Source of the DNA: Edolisoma coerulescens | Lineage: Eukaryota > Chordata > Aves > Passeriformes > Campephagidae | Assembly: GCA_013397115.1 (NCBI GenBank) | Contig: VWZW01004630.1 | Location: 192,257-256,256, forward strand | Direction of reading: 5' to 3' | DNA length: 64,000 nucleotides | Shown here: piece by piece, positions 1-12,400 of the stretch | Position numbering within the stretch: position 1 is the stretch's first letter | Layout: the number at the start of each line of letters is the position of its first letter | The notes under the pieces: model-generated | The model's input: the letters and a program-made list of their open reading frames with translations, nothing else | What the model was told of the DNA's origin: nothing | Databases searched by the model: none | Made by a program: the position numbers and the translations under genes

Positions 1-2082
1 TGGTACCCCACTGCCTTTCACTTGGAAAGCATCTGCTTGCTCTGAGCCTCCCCAGAGCTTGCTACAGTCATTTGTTCGATTTAAGACAGACACTGTCATT
101 ATTCCGTGCAGCACTTCACAGAAATATTTCCTACTAAATGCTTGAACCATCTGAGCAGCACTAGGCAGGCTGCAGGCTTCATTAATAATGCATCCCTGCT
201 TATCAATAGATTTAGACAACTGGTATTTAGAAGCTTCTTCAGAAGGAGTGGATTTTTTTCACACCAGTTAGCTTCATTCTGTCAGTTCCTTGATGTAGAC
301 ATTACATCCAACTGAGTTCTGAAAGGCAGAGGTGCTAAAATTGTATTTGAGCTGCTCCCTTGCTTTGGAGAACCATTTGACTGATGTAAGTCTTCAGATC
401 AACTGCTCTGTTATTTTATTCTTTGCTGGTTTTGGGGTTTGGGGGGAGGGCTGGAGTGCAAGGTTACATTTACAGTAAAATGGAAATTTACTTTTATCTT
501 ACTTGAAATACATGGAAACATTGGCTTCACATTCTCTAGGTTTCACTAGAAATTCTCTGGACTCATGTCGCAAATGAGGGGGGAAGATTCAGTATTAGTT
601 ACCTTATGATTTGCAGAGGAGTGTCAAGCACTTTTGGCAAAGCATTGAGAATGCTAAATACAGATTAGAAACGTAAACCTACTGCTCAGATCAAAAACAG
701 TGTGAAAAAAGTAGTTCATTTAGGGAAAAGGAATTTAATATAGAGAAATTTAATTAGGGAAAGGGAAAATAGAGATACAATTTCATTTTGCAAAAAAATT
801 GAAGAAAAAAAAGGAGCCTTGAATAGCAGTGTCATGATTGTGGAGAAGATGGGCTCAGATCCCTTTTAAAACTCCTTCTAAGCCTTCCTTCTGGATCAGC
901 TTTCCCTTCCATCACCCCCTTGCTGAAGCTCACAGCCTTCACATGGATTTCTGCAGTTTTCTCATTTGCTGGGCTGGTTCTGTTTGATATCCAGAAACTG
1001 CGGTTTTTTGGTTTGGTTTCAGTTTTTACGAAGCGTTAAATGGTTAGAAAAACCTAACATGCACAGATCTCACATACATTATCATCTTTCTTTATGGCTT
1101 GTAGAAATCCCTTCAACTCTGTTATCTCCATCCCTGCAAGTGAAAAAGCTGCTGTTTCCTGCAGTTTCTGCCTATTTGTCTCTAGAGATGCTCATTTCTA
1201 GCTGATGTGAACCATTCACTCAGCAAGTTCACATTTTTTGGTAGACCTGGAATGCTCCAGTGCTTTCACATCCCCCTTGTCTCTGACTTGCACAAGGAAA
1301 GCAGCCTATACAGCTTTCTTTCTTGCTTGCTTTATTTGCTTGACATAATTCTTTGATTCTTAACTACAGGAAACTTTCTAAGTTGTTTTTTTTTTTTTCC
1401 CTTCAATTGCAGGAATTAATTCAGAGAGACATCAGCAGAAAGTATGGAAATATTGCTGTACAATAGCAATGGACAAAATTTGCTATCAGGCTACTTGCAG
1501 ATTGCTTTTACTATAGATTGTTTTCAATGTAGAACTGCTGGTTGCTGCTCCAAGGATAGAATTATGATATGGGCAATAAAGCCAAAGTTTAAAAAAAAAA
1601 ATAGTTTGTTCTAAGAATTTTGTGCAACTATATGAGAAATAAAATTATTTTGATCACAACTCTTCTAACTCCTTTGAATTACACAGTGGGTGAGGCTTTT
1701 CATAATGACACTTATTACAGGGGATTGAACTGAAAGGACCTCTTTGGAAGTAGTATGCATCCTATCCCTGTCCACTGCAACTAGGTCACACATGATTTCT
1801 CCAAAGATGTAAGAGCATATTTCAGAAGGATGACTTTCGGATCAAAAGGCAGTTCAATCTCTTTGCCTTTAATTCCACAGCCTAGCTAAGAGGTGCCAGT
1901 GGTAACTAATTCGCAGTTCTGTCCACCAGTAACTATTTAACTGCTTTTAAAAACTTGCTTATTAAATTAGGAATGATTACTTAAAGCAGAGATACTGTAA
2001 GGTACAGAGAGGCAACATATTAATCATGTTTTTTATGTTTTGTTTTCTCTTTTAAGGGACAAATTCCCTGGTGCCATCATTA
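1..2082. other. Unique noncoding sequence
   Basis: AT-rich sequence with only short open frames, none resembling a known protein. It holds a T run leading into an acceptor-like CAG (1385-1412) and an AATAAA followed by a short A run (1575-1601), which are treated as a separate candidate. No repeat family is recognised here. Confidence 0.6.
1413..1601 (+). other. Candidate noncoding terminal exon
   Basis: A long T run followed by CCCTTCAATTGCAG (ending at 1412) reads as a good splice acceptor. About 160 bases on, AATAAA (1575-1580) is followed within 11 bases by an 11-base A run and then a GT-rich stretch, as at a cleavage and polyadenylation site. No meaningful open frame lies between them, so any transcript would be noncoding here. 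The A run is genomic, so it could instead mark the end of a retroposed copy, or both signals may be coincidental. There is no transcript evidence. Confidence 0.15.
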
Positions 2083-2392
2083 GGAGCCTACAAGAAAGAG
2101 AGGGACTATTCACAAGAGCAGGTAGAGGCAGGACAAGGCGGATTGGCTTCACTGAAAGGGAGTAGGTTTAGATTGAATATTAGGAAGAAATTCTGAGCTG
2201 TGAGGGTGGTGAGACACTGGCACAGGCTGCCAAGAGAAGTTGTGGGTGCCCCATCCCTGGAAGTGTTCAAAACCAGGCTGAATGGGTCTCTGAACAAGTC
2301 TAGGGAAAGATATCCCTGCCCATGGCAGGGGGATTGGAACTGGATGATCTCTAAGGTCTCTTCTAACCCAAACCATTCTATGATTCGATGAT
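2083..2392 (+). mobile_element. CR1 LINE 3' end, sense
   Basis: About 310 bases of the 3' end of a chicken-repeat-1 non-LTR retrotransposon. It runs from the tail of ORF2 through the 3' untranslated region and ends in the family's short tandem tail, ATTCTATGATTCGATGAT (2375-2392). Typical CR1 phrases are visible in order: TTAGGAAGAAATTCT, GAGGGTGGTGAGACACTGG, CCATCCCTGGAAGTGTTCAA and CCCATGGCAGGGGG. The copy is 5' truncated, as most CR1 insertions are, and cannot move by itself. Open frames on both strands here are by-products of the repeat. Substitutions are fewer than in the other copies, suggesting a fairly young insertion. Confidence 0.95.
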
Positions 2393-5300
2393 ATCCCTCT
2401 AACAGGGTAAAATCCATCTGCCATGAACAAAGTTAATTAATTAACAAGTTTTTCTTCCCCATCTATATACAATCTTCATCCCTATCTTCACATCTTCAGT
2501 GGCCAGAAAAATGCAGTAGATGAAAGGAATGTGCAAAAGCAATGAAGGAGCAAAGAAGCAAAACCAGCAGCTCTTCCTGAAGTTGAAGCCGTAGAGCAGC
2601 ACAGAGCTCCATACTTTGGCTTGGAGATGGACAACACCTTCTAATTCAGCCTGTTCTTTACCAGATAGTGCAATTCCTCTGTACCACCACAGGAAATTAT
2701 TTCACCCTCAAGCTAATCTGTTTTTTTGACTGCTATCCAATCAGAATAAAAAAAAAAAAAAGAAATAAAAAAAAGGAAACCACTAAAAGTAGTTTAATAA
2801 TTTTTAAAGAGATTTTAAATGATACTCACTTTATCAAGCTGATGAAAATGACAGTAGTGTCAGAGGGTAACAGGTTGCTAATAAATACAATAGTTTAGGA
2901 AAGTGCTATTCTTGACATGGAAAAATATATTCTGAGAAAAATAATACCACTGTAATTCATTTTTGAAAGCTATAGAGACATCTTAGATGAGGAATGCAGT
3001 TATTAAAGGCAAAAGTACACAATATGTTGTAATGAAATGGTTGTGCTACACACTTCATTAAATGTTTTGTGAGGCACCTGGGAAATTCCAGCTCTCCCCC
3101 TTCAGAAGGAAATGTTTGACGTGGCTGGATCACTAGAGGAAGCACAGAGAGCTAGGCTGAAACAAAAAATGCTGCCTGCTTTGGTGATTCTAGCCTGCAA
3201 GCAAAGCCGAATGTGAGCAAAGATAACCAAGGGGCAACAAGAACCTGCATTTATTCTTGCAGTGCAAAAATTATGGTTCCAGGATTCATTGAGAAAGACC
3301 TGAACACTTCCAGCATTCAAAAAGAAGTTGATATGAGCAAAGCTGAAGTTCGTTGTGAGCGACAGCACCGGGGAAAATCCGACAGACTGTGCAGTGCACG
3401 TGTCCATTGGAAGGAAACGCAATTGTCATATGAGAGGCTGAAAGGCTTAAAAATTCAGAGAGCACAGTAGGGAGTCTTCCAGGAAGATTCAAAGGACTGA
3501 TATGTTTTGAATGTGTTGAGTGTTTGATTTACAATATTTAAGGCTAGAAAATAAAGGGGAAAAAAACGCAGTCAAATTTTATACAAATCTCAGAGAAAGA
3601 GGAGCTCAGGAAGGGCAGATGTGCTGGAATATCCATGAATATTTTGTGTTCCTATCATTTCAGAAGCTCATCCTTTTTTTGAAAAAACAACCCCCCAAAA
3701 CACCCGAACAAAACAAAGAAAAACAAACCCCTAATTCTGTTCTTTAACATTATGAGCAGCATTGCTGATATGATGCTCTTTACAAAGCATGCTTTATAGT
3801 TCTAGTTCACTTTAATCCACTGCTCTTTCAGACATGCAGCAAGAGCACATTACAGACAAGAACCAGGGCAGAAGAAACTGTGCTTATATCACAGAAGCCA
3901 GGGAGCTGCTGAAGTGCTGGTCCTTCCTTAAAAATATTTACAATCACGCTGGAAACTTGAGGACTCACCCAGCAGAGTGAACAAGAGCAAGATGGAGATA
4001 TTGTTGCACAATGTTATAGAAATAATATGTAATATCAATAGTGGTAGCTTCTCTTTTCACTCATGGTTCATCAAATCTTGCAGTCTACTAATTTGTTTTC
4101 CCTTAACTAGGATTTACAATGTCATTTGAAAACTCTTAAGATAAAATAAAGATTCAAATTTTAAATTAATACTTTCAGTGGCAAAGCTATTATTAGTGTC
4201 TTGGAGTAACTGCAATAACAATAAATTCTGTCCATACCCATAGATTCATTCTCAGAAAACCCCTATGGATATGAAGTCAAAGTGTGTCACCTGGCACACA
4301 CACAAACCAGTATTTCAGTCTCAAATCCTCTCCCTGAAACAGCAAGGCCACATACAAGTCCTGTGCAGCCTAACCCTCTGACAGGCAAGCCAGAGAGCTT
4401 GTGTTAAGATTCATTGATTGATATTCTAGCAAATAAAACAAGCCCCCTGAAGAGATTCTTCCAAAATACACTGTGGTGCAGATTTTGGCAAAGGGACAAA
4501 GCATGAGGAAGCATTGGGACAATAGTCCTTTTTTTAGCACTTCTCAACAACAAGGAATCTGCTCTCAGGTGTGTGAGGTGTTGTTTAAAGCCACCAACAC
4601 ATCTCTCTATTTCATGTGAGCAATACTCCTTGGAAAAGACATAGTATAAGAATTTTTCCTCCTCATTCAATTTTTGTTTGCAAAGCTAAAAAGCTCTGCA
4701 GGGAACTGAAATGAATAGTAAAGTCTGGTTTAACACAGCTTGTGGCCATTCTTGTTTCAGTTCTGTATCTTTTAACCTCCAGGGTATAATTCTTCCTCCT
4801 AATCAATCCCCTTTTGCATTCCTTCTGGGTTCTCTTCTTACTTTTAACACACAGTTTAGGATGAATCTCATTCAAGGGAGATCTATACTCCTTCCTAATA
4901 GTATTATCTTGCTTGCTGCTAAAACTTTTTTTGATTCAGAGTTATTATATGCCTCCCCCCCATTCAAATATAGATGCTTCCCAGCACACACTAAATAGCC
5001 TCAGCTTTTCAGTTTGCTTTTCTAAGGCCCCAGAAACGTGGATTTATCTTTTACATTTCTCAGAGAGAGATTTGGACAAAATTGAACCTGCTTTAAGTGT
5101 AGTTTTTATGTCCAGAGCCTTTAGGTCTTGCTATTCGGTGAAACTATGCATAACACATAATTATTTTTTGCTAGTTCACTGATCATTTGGTAAAAAAAAA
5201 AATCTACCTTCGTTTACTTCAGAGAATATCCAAGACCTGACTTTATCGGAAAATAAATTTGGGAAAAGAAGTTACAGTATTCAAATGTCTGGTTTTTCAA

Positions 5301-8300
5301 TGGACATTTTTCGGTCTTAGGATAAGTTCAAGTCTTCCATGATCACATAAATTCCACTACCACTTCCCACCCTTAATCCCCAGCCCACCTCACAAAATGG
5401 ATATTATCCAGTTCCAAACCTTGGATATTTCTCAACACGCCTGCTCCTGGTGGTCCCATTTTTCATTTCACTAACATACAATGCCACTACAGTCCCACTG
5501 TTTGCATTTCACTCTAGGAAACTGAGATCAGAGAGGTGCAAAGGAGAGCAGCAAGGACACAGGGAGAACATATTATTCTTCTCAGTTTGTTCAGAAGTTT
5601 TAAGTGCCCTGACAGCAACTGAATGCACTTAGTAAAAATATACTGCCTGGTGGTACAATACATTCAGAAAGTAAAATCTCAGCCAACATAGCATCAACTG
5701 CTTTGGTCCCACATCTGTCCCTAACTTTCTGCTCTTCCCAGGAGGGATATGCTGCTCAGGAGTATTTTTTAACAGGATTAAGAAAATAATATTAATTAAT
5801 TTCATGCTTAAGGAGTTAAGTATTAAATGCAACTGTAAAAGCAAGTGAATGTGTCTTCAAACTAAGCAACAGTAACACCCTTTCTCTTGATGTTTTAAGT
5901 AAAAAGTCAAGATTTTACAGGGCAAAGCTTCTTTCTATGTAAAACCCACATTTTGAACTGCTCAGATAAGTGTCTGCAGTTGCATGAAACCTTAAATCTC
6001 TCTGTGGTATTTCCATCTTCATTGCTCTTGTCCTAAAAGCTTTTTCCCTGACATCCCTTTCTGCTGGTGCCACCAAACACTCGCAGGCAAGAGGGCACAG
6101 TCTGGGCCTTCTTATGCTGAGATGTGAAAAATCAATTGAATCCCCATCAGATGGAATCACTGGAGCAGAAAGTGACTAAACACTAAAAGTTATTCTGTGA
6201 TACCGAAGTCTTGAAAGAGGATATGGCAAACACAATCTACAAGCTAAAATATAGTGTGATTATATTTATAATAACTCTCTGCATGGTATTGTTATTTTGG
6301 GGCTCTGTCCTTCTACAGGTATGCTGCTACTAACTGCTCAAATAATTTTCTCTCCAAATATTTCAATTCTTATATATATAATACGATACGCTATGATACA
6401 TGCTGATATATCACATCACACCACGACAGAGAAACATACAGAATATTTCCATTCCATTACCATTATGCATTAAAAACAGGGTAGACTGACAGCAGAGTCT
6501 ACATACTGTGATAGAAAACATTATTTTTATTTCTGTTTCAAATTTGGGTGATTCGAGGCTCCATGTCCTTATTTTACTAAATAAAATCTAATTATTCTAT
6601 GCTGCATATAGTATCTATAATATATAATTTAGCCCTGGGTATAAATAAATCCAACCTGACTCATATTTCTTCACATTTTTTCTCTTTTTTTTTTTTCCCC
6701 ATCATTTTCTATATTTTCTGCTGATTTTACCAGCATCTTCTCTAGCCAATTCTTTGTTTCTCTCCTACACTTCACATACTGCCTTATGTATCTGTGCTAG
6801 CATCCAGCTGAGCTGCAGGATGGGCTTTTTTTAGTGTACTCTCAGTTTGTGTCAGTCCTATTATAACATACTCAGGATGATATATTACACTTGAAAGCTT
6901 CTAGTATAGATATAAGGAAGTAATATTATCTAGTCCCAGAAGAATGTTAATCATAACCCTTTAATCATAATGCTAATCATACACATATTTGGAAAAACTC
7001 ATGCATTTTATGGTCGAGCATAGAAATAGATATCAAAAGATACATTCTTGGCTTTTGCACTGTCCTGAGGTCTCAAGGAAACTATCTGATTTTGTTTTCT
7101 AGCTTGGTTTACTTGTCAAAATACATGAATAATATTGGCCTTCTTGATTGGGTAGTGCTTGATTCAGGTCATGTTTATAAAGGCTTTGAAAACACAGACT
7201 ATGCCCAGCTAAAGAGGTGCAGATTATTATTAGCTGTCAATAATGTTTTATAGAAAACACCATAGCTGAACACTCATCAAATTGGTAAATTGGTAGAAAG
7301 AAGAAAAATAAAGAAAAAGGGGGAAAATACAGCTTTGGAACAGCAAAAGGCAATGCCCAAGTGTGATGCAAAGAAACAAATTTTTGCATGAAATCTTCAC
7401 AGTCTGCGCATCTACTCCTCACCTGAAATGTGAAACCAGTGTAGACACACAGAAGGGTCAAAATGAAACTCTCCAGCTTTATACATAAACTCTGTGCTTT
7501 AGGTACACTGATGCTAATGGCATGAGGTCAATTAACTTTGATCTATAATGACAAGAGCACTAGCTCCCTAATTTAGTGGAAAAAATAAACTTTCAGCAAC
7601 CCTGAACACCCCCCGTGCTCCACTGTGTGTGCTCCTGATCAGAGCTGTAACTGAGCACACTCTAGCGGTCCCTGGCATGCCACGAACACTGTGCACACCA
7701 AAGTACAGGCAGAGACAGAGCAAAGGGCTCCACACATCCATCTGTGCAACGTGGCACAAAGCCTCTGCTGTGGGCAGCTCACCCAGAGCTTCAGAACCCC
7801 TGGCCTAAAGGCAGATGACGTTGGATATTTGTAATTCCTATTTTCTGTAGCTCGCTTCTCTTTGAGATTATATAATGCTTTATAAGGTGGCTGGGGTAAT
7901 TAATGGAAAAAAAAATGCCCGTCACTAGATTAACCAGTTTGAGATCATAATTTATCTCTAATGGCCTTTCTTTGACAAGAAGAAAACAAAAGAAAATTAA
8001 AGCTGATAGGGCTGTTCTAGTAATGTCAAAAGTTGGCATTCTTTATCACTCTTTAACTTAAAAGCGGTCCTTGTCAGAATAATGATAAAGGCATCATAGA
8101 AATTTTGCTTTTCATCTGTCTGACATATAAATCAATGATCCAAAAAACAAATCATTATATATGTATTTTTTTTAAAAAGTGAATATAAAACAAGCCCGCT
8201 TGTCTACATTTTTTATTCATCTCTGACAGAGTCAGTTATACCATTTCTCTGAGCACTCACTCACAGTTGAAGCTGCTTCCCCCTCCCAGTTATAACACTG

Positions 8301-8984
8301 ACCCCGTTTAGGGAGCACATCTCAAACAGAGGCACCGAAATCAGTAGCCTTTTCCAGGGTGTGAGCTGACATAATGGGCAGCTTTGCTTCCTCTGGGGAG
8401 CAAGCACTCTCTTTATCACTAGGACAAATGACCTGGAGCAGAGGTATCCAAGGCTAGACACTCTTTTTCTTTATAAATGCCAGATCAGATCATAACACAT
8501 TACTGTGACTCACTGTGTTAATGACCAGGCACTTCCATTTGCAGGGAAAGCACGAGGGTGCATCCAGCTGAATCCAAGCTCTGGCTGTCAGGGCACACTT
8601 TCCAAGCAGGAACACTACTTTTAAAGCTTCCCTTTCCCTTCCAGCACACACCTTTGAAATTCATAGTTACAAACAGACCAAACCATTGCCAAATTAACAA
8701 CAAACCAACAACTATTATCAATAAACAAGGCTTACCTTACAGCACTAGTGACGTGCTAGAAGCAGCATAAATGACGTCTTTCACATCAGGGGAGGGTGGT
8801 TTTCAGCTCTCAAGGGGCTCCCTCCAGCATCCTTCACTTTGGATTTTTATTTACTTCTTTGTTTTATGAGTGCAGGTCCTTATTCCTCGTTGTGGGCAAA
8901 TGTAAGCAAACTGTACATCCTTTCACAGAAGTACAAGACTCCACCTTGTCCCTCTATAATGTGAAAGTTGAGAAGGATAAGCTG
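2393..8984. other. Unique noncoding sequence with small low-complexity runs
   Basis: No gene or known repeat family is recognised. Low-complexity parts include an A-rich run at 2749-2776, an A/C-rich run at 3682-3732 and an AT-rich run near 6371-6410. An AT-rich block at about 7795-8110 holds several homeodomain-like sites and is raised separately. Open frames of 60-106 codons scattered on both strands show no recognisable domain and overlap each other, as expected for chance. Confidence 0.55.
2432..2445. repeat. Perfect 14-bp palindrome
   Basis: GTTAATTAATTAAC is self-complementary and lies about 40 bases past the end of the CR1 copy. It contains overlapping TTAATTAA/TAATTA homeodomain-type sites. 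In AT-rich DNA such a palindrome can arise by chance. Confidence 0.5.
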
Positions 8985-9440
8985 AGCCTAAAAAATAAAA
9001 TAAAAAAAACAAAATTATTTTTCACGCTTGAATTAATTAAAAAAAAAAAGAGATAGAACTGTTACATATTATGGAGGAACAAAAAAAAAATCACACCCTA
9101 CTATGGGAACAAATTAAAGATGAATTAAAAAAGAGAAGGAAAATAAAGGTTAGATGACAGAACATGAGATAGACAAGAAGATAGAATCAAAAGCACAGGA
9201 TTGGAAACAATAACAAGAGGGAAAGTGTACAGTAATAAAAAGGAGATACTAGAAATAAAAATATTTACTTTGATGAATCTGTCAAGTTTAACTTAAGTCT
9301 GGGAAAAAAAAGAAAATGTTAAACACCCACAGTAAATCAAAAAGCTTCCTGAAGGAAAAAACCCAACTATTAAAAAAAAAAATCCCAAATAAACCAGAAG
9401 AAACCTAGGAAATTAGAATGAGAATGCATGTGGAGGGAAG
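8985..9440 (+). repeat. A-rich, purine-biased low-complexity tract
   Basis: Over about 450 bases the plus strand is dominated by A with scattered G, and long C- or T-rich runs are rare. Several A runs of 7-11 bases occur within it (for example around 9001, 9040 and 9081). It is imperfect and non-periodic, so it is low-complexity DNA, not a microsatellite. The sharp contrast with the flanking composition is the main evidence. Confidence 0.6.
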
Positions 9441-12400
9441 GAAAAATATAAAGGTGTAAAAGAAGGACGTAGGCCTTCACACTGTTCCCCAATTTTCAGC
9501 CATCCTGCAGTCATAGGATGATGATATGTATGTATGTTATGTAGTCCATGTTATGGAAGCCTAAATCAGAATTGCCCACCAAATATTCACTTCATGTCAG
9601 ACCATGAAACATGTAACAAGTATTTAAATAAACAAAATGCTTACTGCACCAAAATAAAGTGTCTGAGGCAGAGAGCAAAGTAGAACATGTATGATAGGGC
9701 CCCACAACAGTGTTGTTTTAGGTTAAAATGCTCGGAAACTGTACCCCCATGCTTTACAGGAAAGCTAGGAAAACATTTATTCCTGCTACCTTTACTGATA
9801 CTGACCCACCATCCAAAGATACATTAAAGCAGAGGATACTGGAGACTTCAATTCAAGCTCCTTTGATAACACAACCCTTAGGATGCATCATTTCTCTCAG
9901 TGAAGCTATTCACAAACTTGTATGTGTTCCTCAGTGTAGTATTCAAACATATCCTTCAATGTAGGAAATGTATTTTCAAATTAGGAGCATAAGTGCGAGT
10001 GCTCATTACTGTTCATGTCAGATGGGCTGTTTTCCCTTCCAGGTCTGAGAAATCTGTGACAAATCCTTCAGCTCTTACTCCTACACTGTTTTCAGAAACT
10101 CAACTGAACTATTCTAAATACAGTATTCAAACTGAAGTACTTACTGCAACGAGAAGCTGCTGGCAGACCATGCAGAGTATCTGTCTCCTTCCTCTGCCAA
10201 GGATAGCAGGTCCTGCTCACTGTGCTTTTATCTGTGTTTATCCTCTAAACTGAAGTCAAAGTTGGCAGCACTTGGATGTCTGTGTCAGAAGGGTTAAGAA
10301 CTGAGTTTTATATATATAGATGCACTCAGACATATAAATACATATATATATATACGTATAGGCTTCTTGGTTCCACAAAGAAAACTTGGGTTTAGGCAAA
10401 AATATGTTTCCCTTTCTATACAATACCGACCACGTGCCTGGTTTTGAGCAACACAATTACTCTTCCCCAGAGTCATCAGGAAATGGATTCAGTAACAACA
10501 TCTGAAGAGTACAGAATATAGATCAGTCCTTGTTAAGTTTATACTTGATATGAGTGTCATGTTAGAGAAAACGCACAAGCATAAACTCTCCAGACAGTAG
10601 ACTGCCATTATTAGCTCTTCCCCAAGCAGCTCCCTGACACCTGTTTTCAGTACCTTCAATTACATTAAAGAGTGAGACAGAAACACGTGGGTCAGAGTAG
10701 AAGCAGTATCTACAGGTTGGGTCCTTCATCCCTAAAAACACCCAAACAACCCGTACTAACTTTTACTCCCCTTACTCTTGGTAAACTAATAGATTTTGCT
10801 CATTTCAAAGGGTTTTGTTTCACTCTAAATTTCTGCATCTGTTGTGCTTTCCTTGTTACCTCTGTATAATGATTATCATTTACCATCTTACAGCAGCATG
10901 TTATATTTGGTTGAGCATCACTTCTGTCATTTTTATGGGCAGTAATATTTTGCAGTAATTTCTTAGCTTAAAATTTTTATTACAGTCTTCTTTAAAGATG
11001 ATTTTTTAAAAGCGGTAATGCAAGTGCCTTGTTTTAACTTCAGAAACATTCATGTTAATAGCATTTACTAGAAATATAATAATTAGCTAAATAAAAAAAA
11101 ATAGTTGTTAAACCAGGTTTTATTTTCAAGCTAAAAACCCAAAAATTGCTACACTTGTAATATTTTAAATATCTGCTAATCATGCCAGTCTTTTTTTTAA
11201 AAAAGTCTTTTTGGAAGGGATATTTGTACAGGGTAGCTGTGCTAAACAGTTAAGTCCTGGAATTTCTAATCCCAGGGATGATTTGCTGATACAAACTGAG
11301 TACAAATGGATTGCAATCACATTTTTCCTCCTGGTTCTGCACGTGTGGTAGTGTAAAAAACTTCATACTGGCAATTTGCACATACACACACATTGTCCAG
11401 AGTGAATCATGGCAGAGAATCAGACTTTCAAAGTTTCCTTTTCAGCAGTAACAGAGCGTGCCCTGCATTACATAGGCTGGAGACCCACGGTACTCAGCTG
11501 TATGTAAAAAAGAGAGTTTCTCAACTAATGAAACCATCTATCTTTTGTTCAGTCTACAGGACGACATAAAGGTGATCCTTTGAATTAAACTTACATAAAG
11601 CAGGAGTCACGGTGGCTAAGCTGAGTGAGGCTAAGCATCCACATGAACCTATAGAAATGCATGTTTCATAGCTGTGGACAATGATAATGGCACGCAAGGA
11701 ATGCTGTTCCAGAAAATGATGTAGCCTTTCATCCTTAATAACCAAATAAAAAATGGGAAGTCAGTACTTGGGAGCTACTCCAGCAAGCAGATCTCCAGGA
11801 AACAAGGTTCCCCACAGACTCTTCCTTGATCTTAAAGCTTAACGTGAAACATTTATATGCACGTAGCACCTGGCCACAAGACGTGGGAAGGCACTTTTAT
11901 CACACTGGCTGTATTTCTTTCTTAAATAATAGATTTCCTCTCCTTTTTTTTTTTCTTTCTTTCTTTTTTTTTCCCTCTCCTGGAAATGGAATACATCCTC
12001 AATAATATTTCTGTACTTTTTTTTTTAAAACATTTGAAGAACCAGGCAGTCTTGAAAAACTCAACATCATACAACTTTAAAAACTATTAATACCCCCTCA
12101 AACTGCCTGATGCTGAATTTCATCCAAGTTTTTAAAGCAAAGTAATCCAGTCAAAATAAGTTAAGCATTAATTAGATGAAGAAGTTGGGGTTTTTTAAAT
12201 GTGTTAATTAAATGCTTATCTCCCACACACATTTCTTTGACATCCAAGCACATGGATAAACTGTGCACAGACTGAGTCCAACCAAAAATACACAAGTCAC
12301 TTGAATGCACGGTATTTTCCCAAAGGCACCCCGAAGGAGTAAAGGACAGCATCCTGTGAACCTTAAATTGCTGCTCCAAAACTAGTGCCAGCTTTGCAAT

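Noticed and set aside
434..450. G-rich run that might form a quadruplex
   Set aside because: Only three separated G runs are present, so a standard four-run quadruplex cannot form without long bulges.
2106..2430. Overlapping open frames on both strands
   Set aside because: All lie in the CR1 3' end, and the minus-strand frames read the element backwards.
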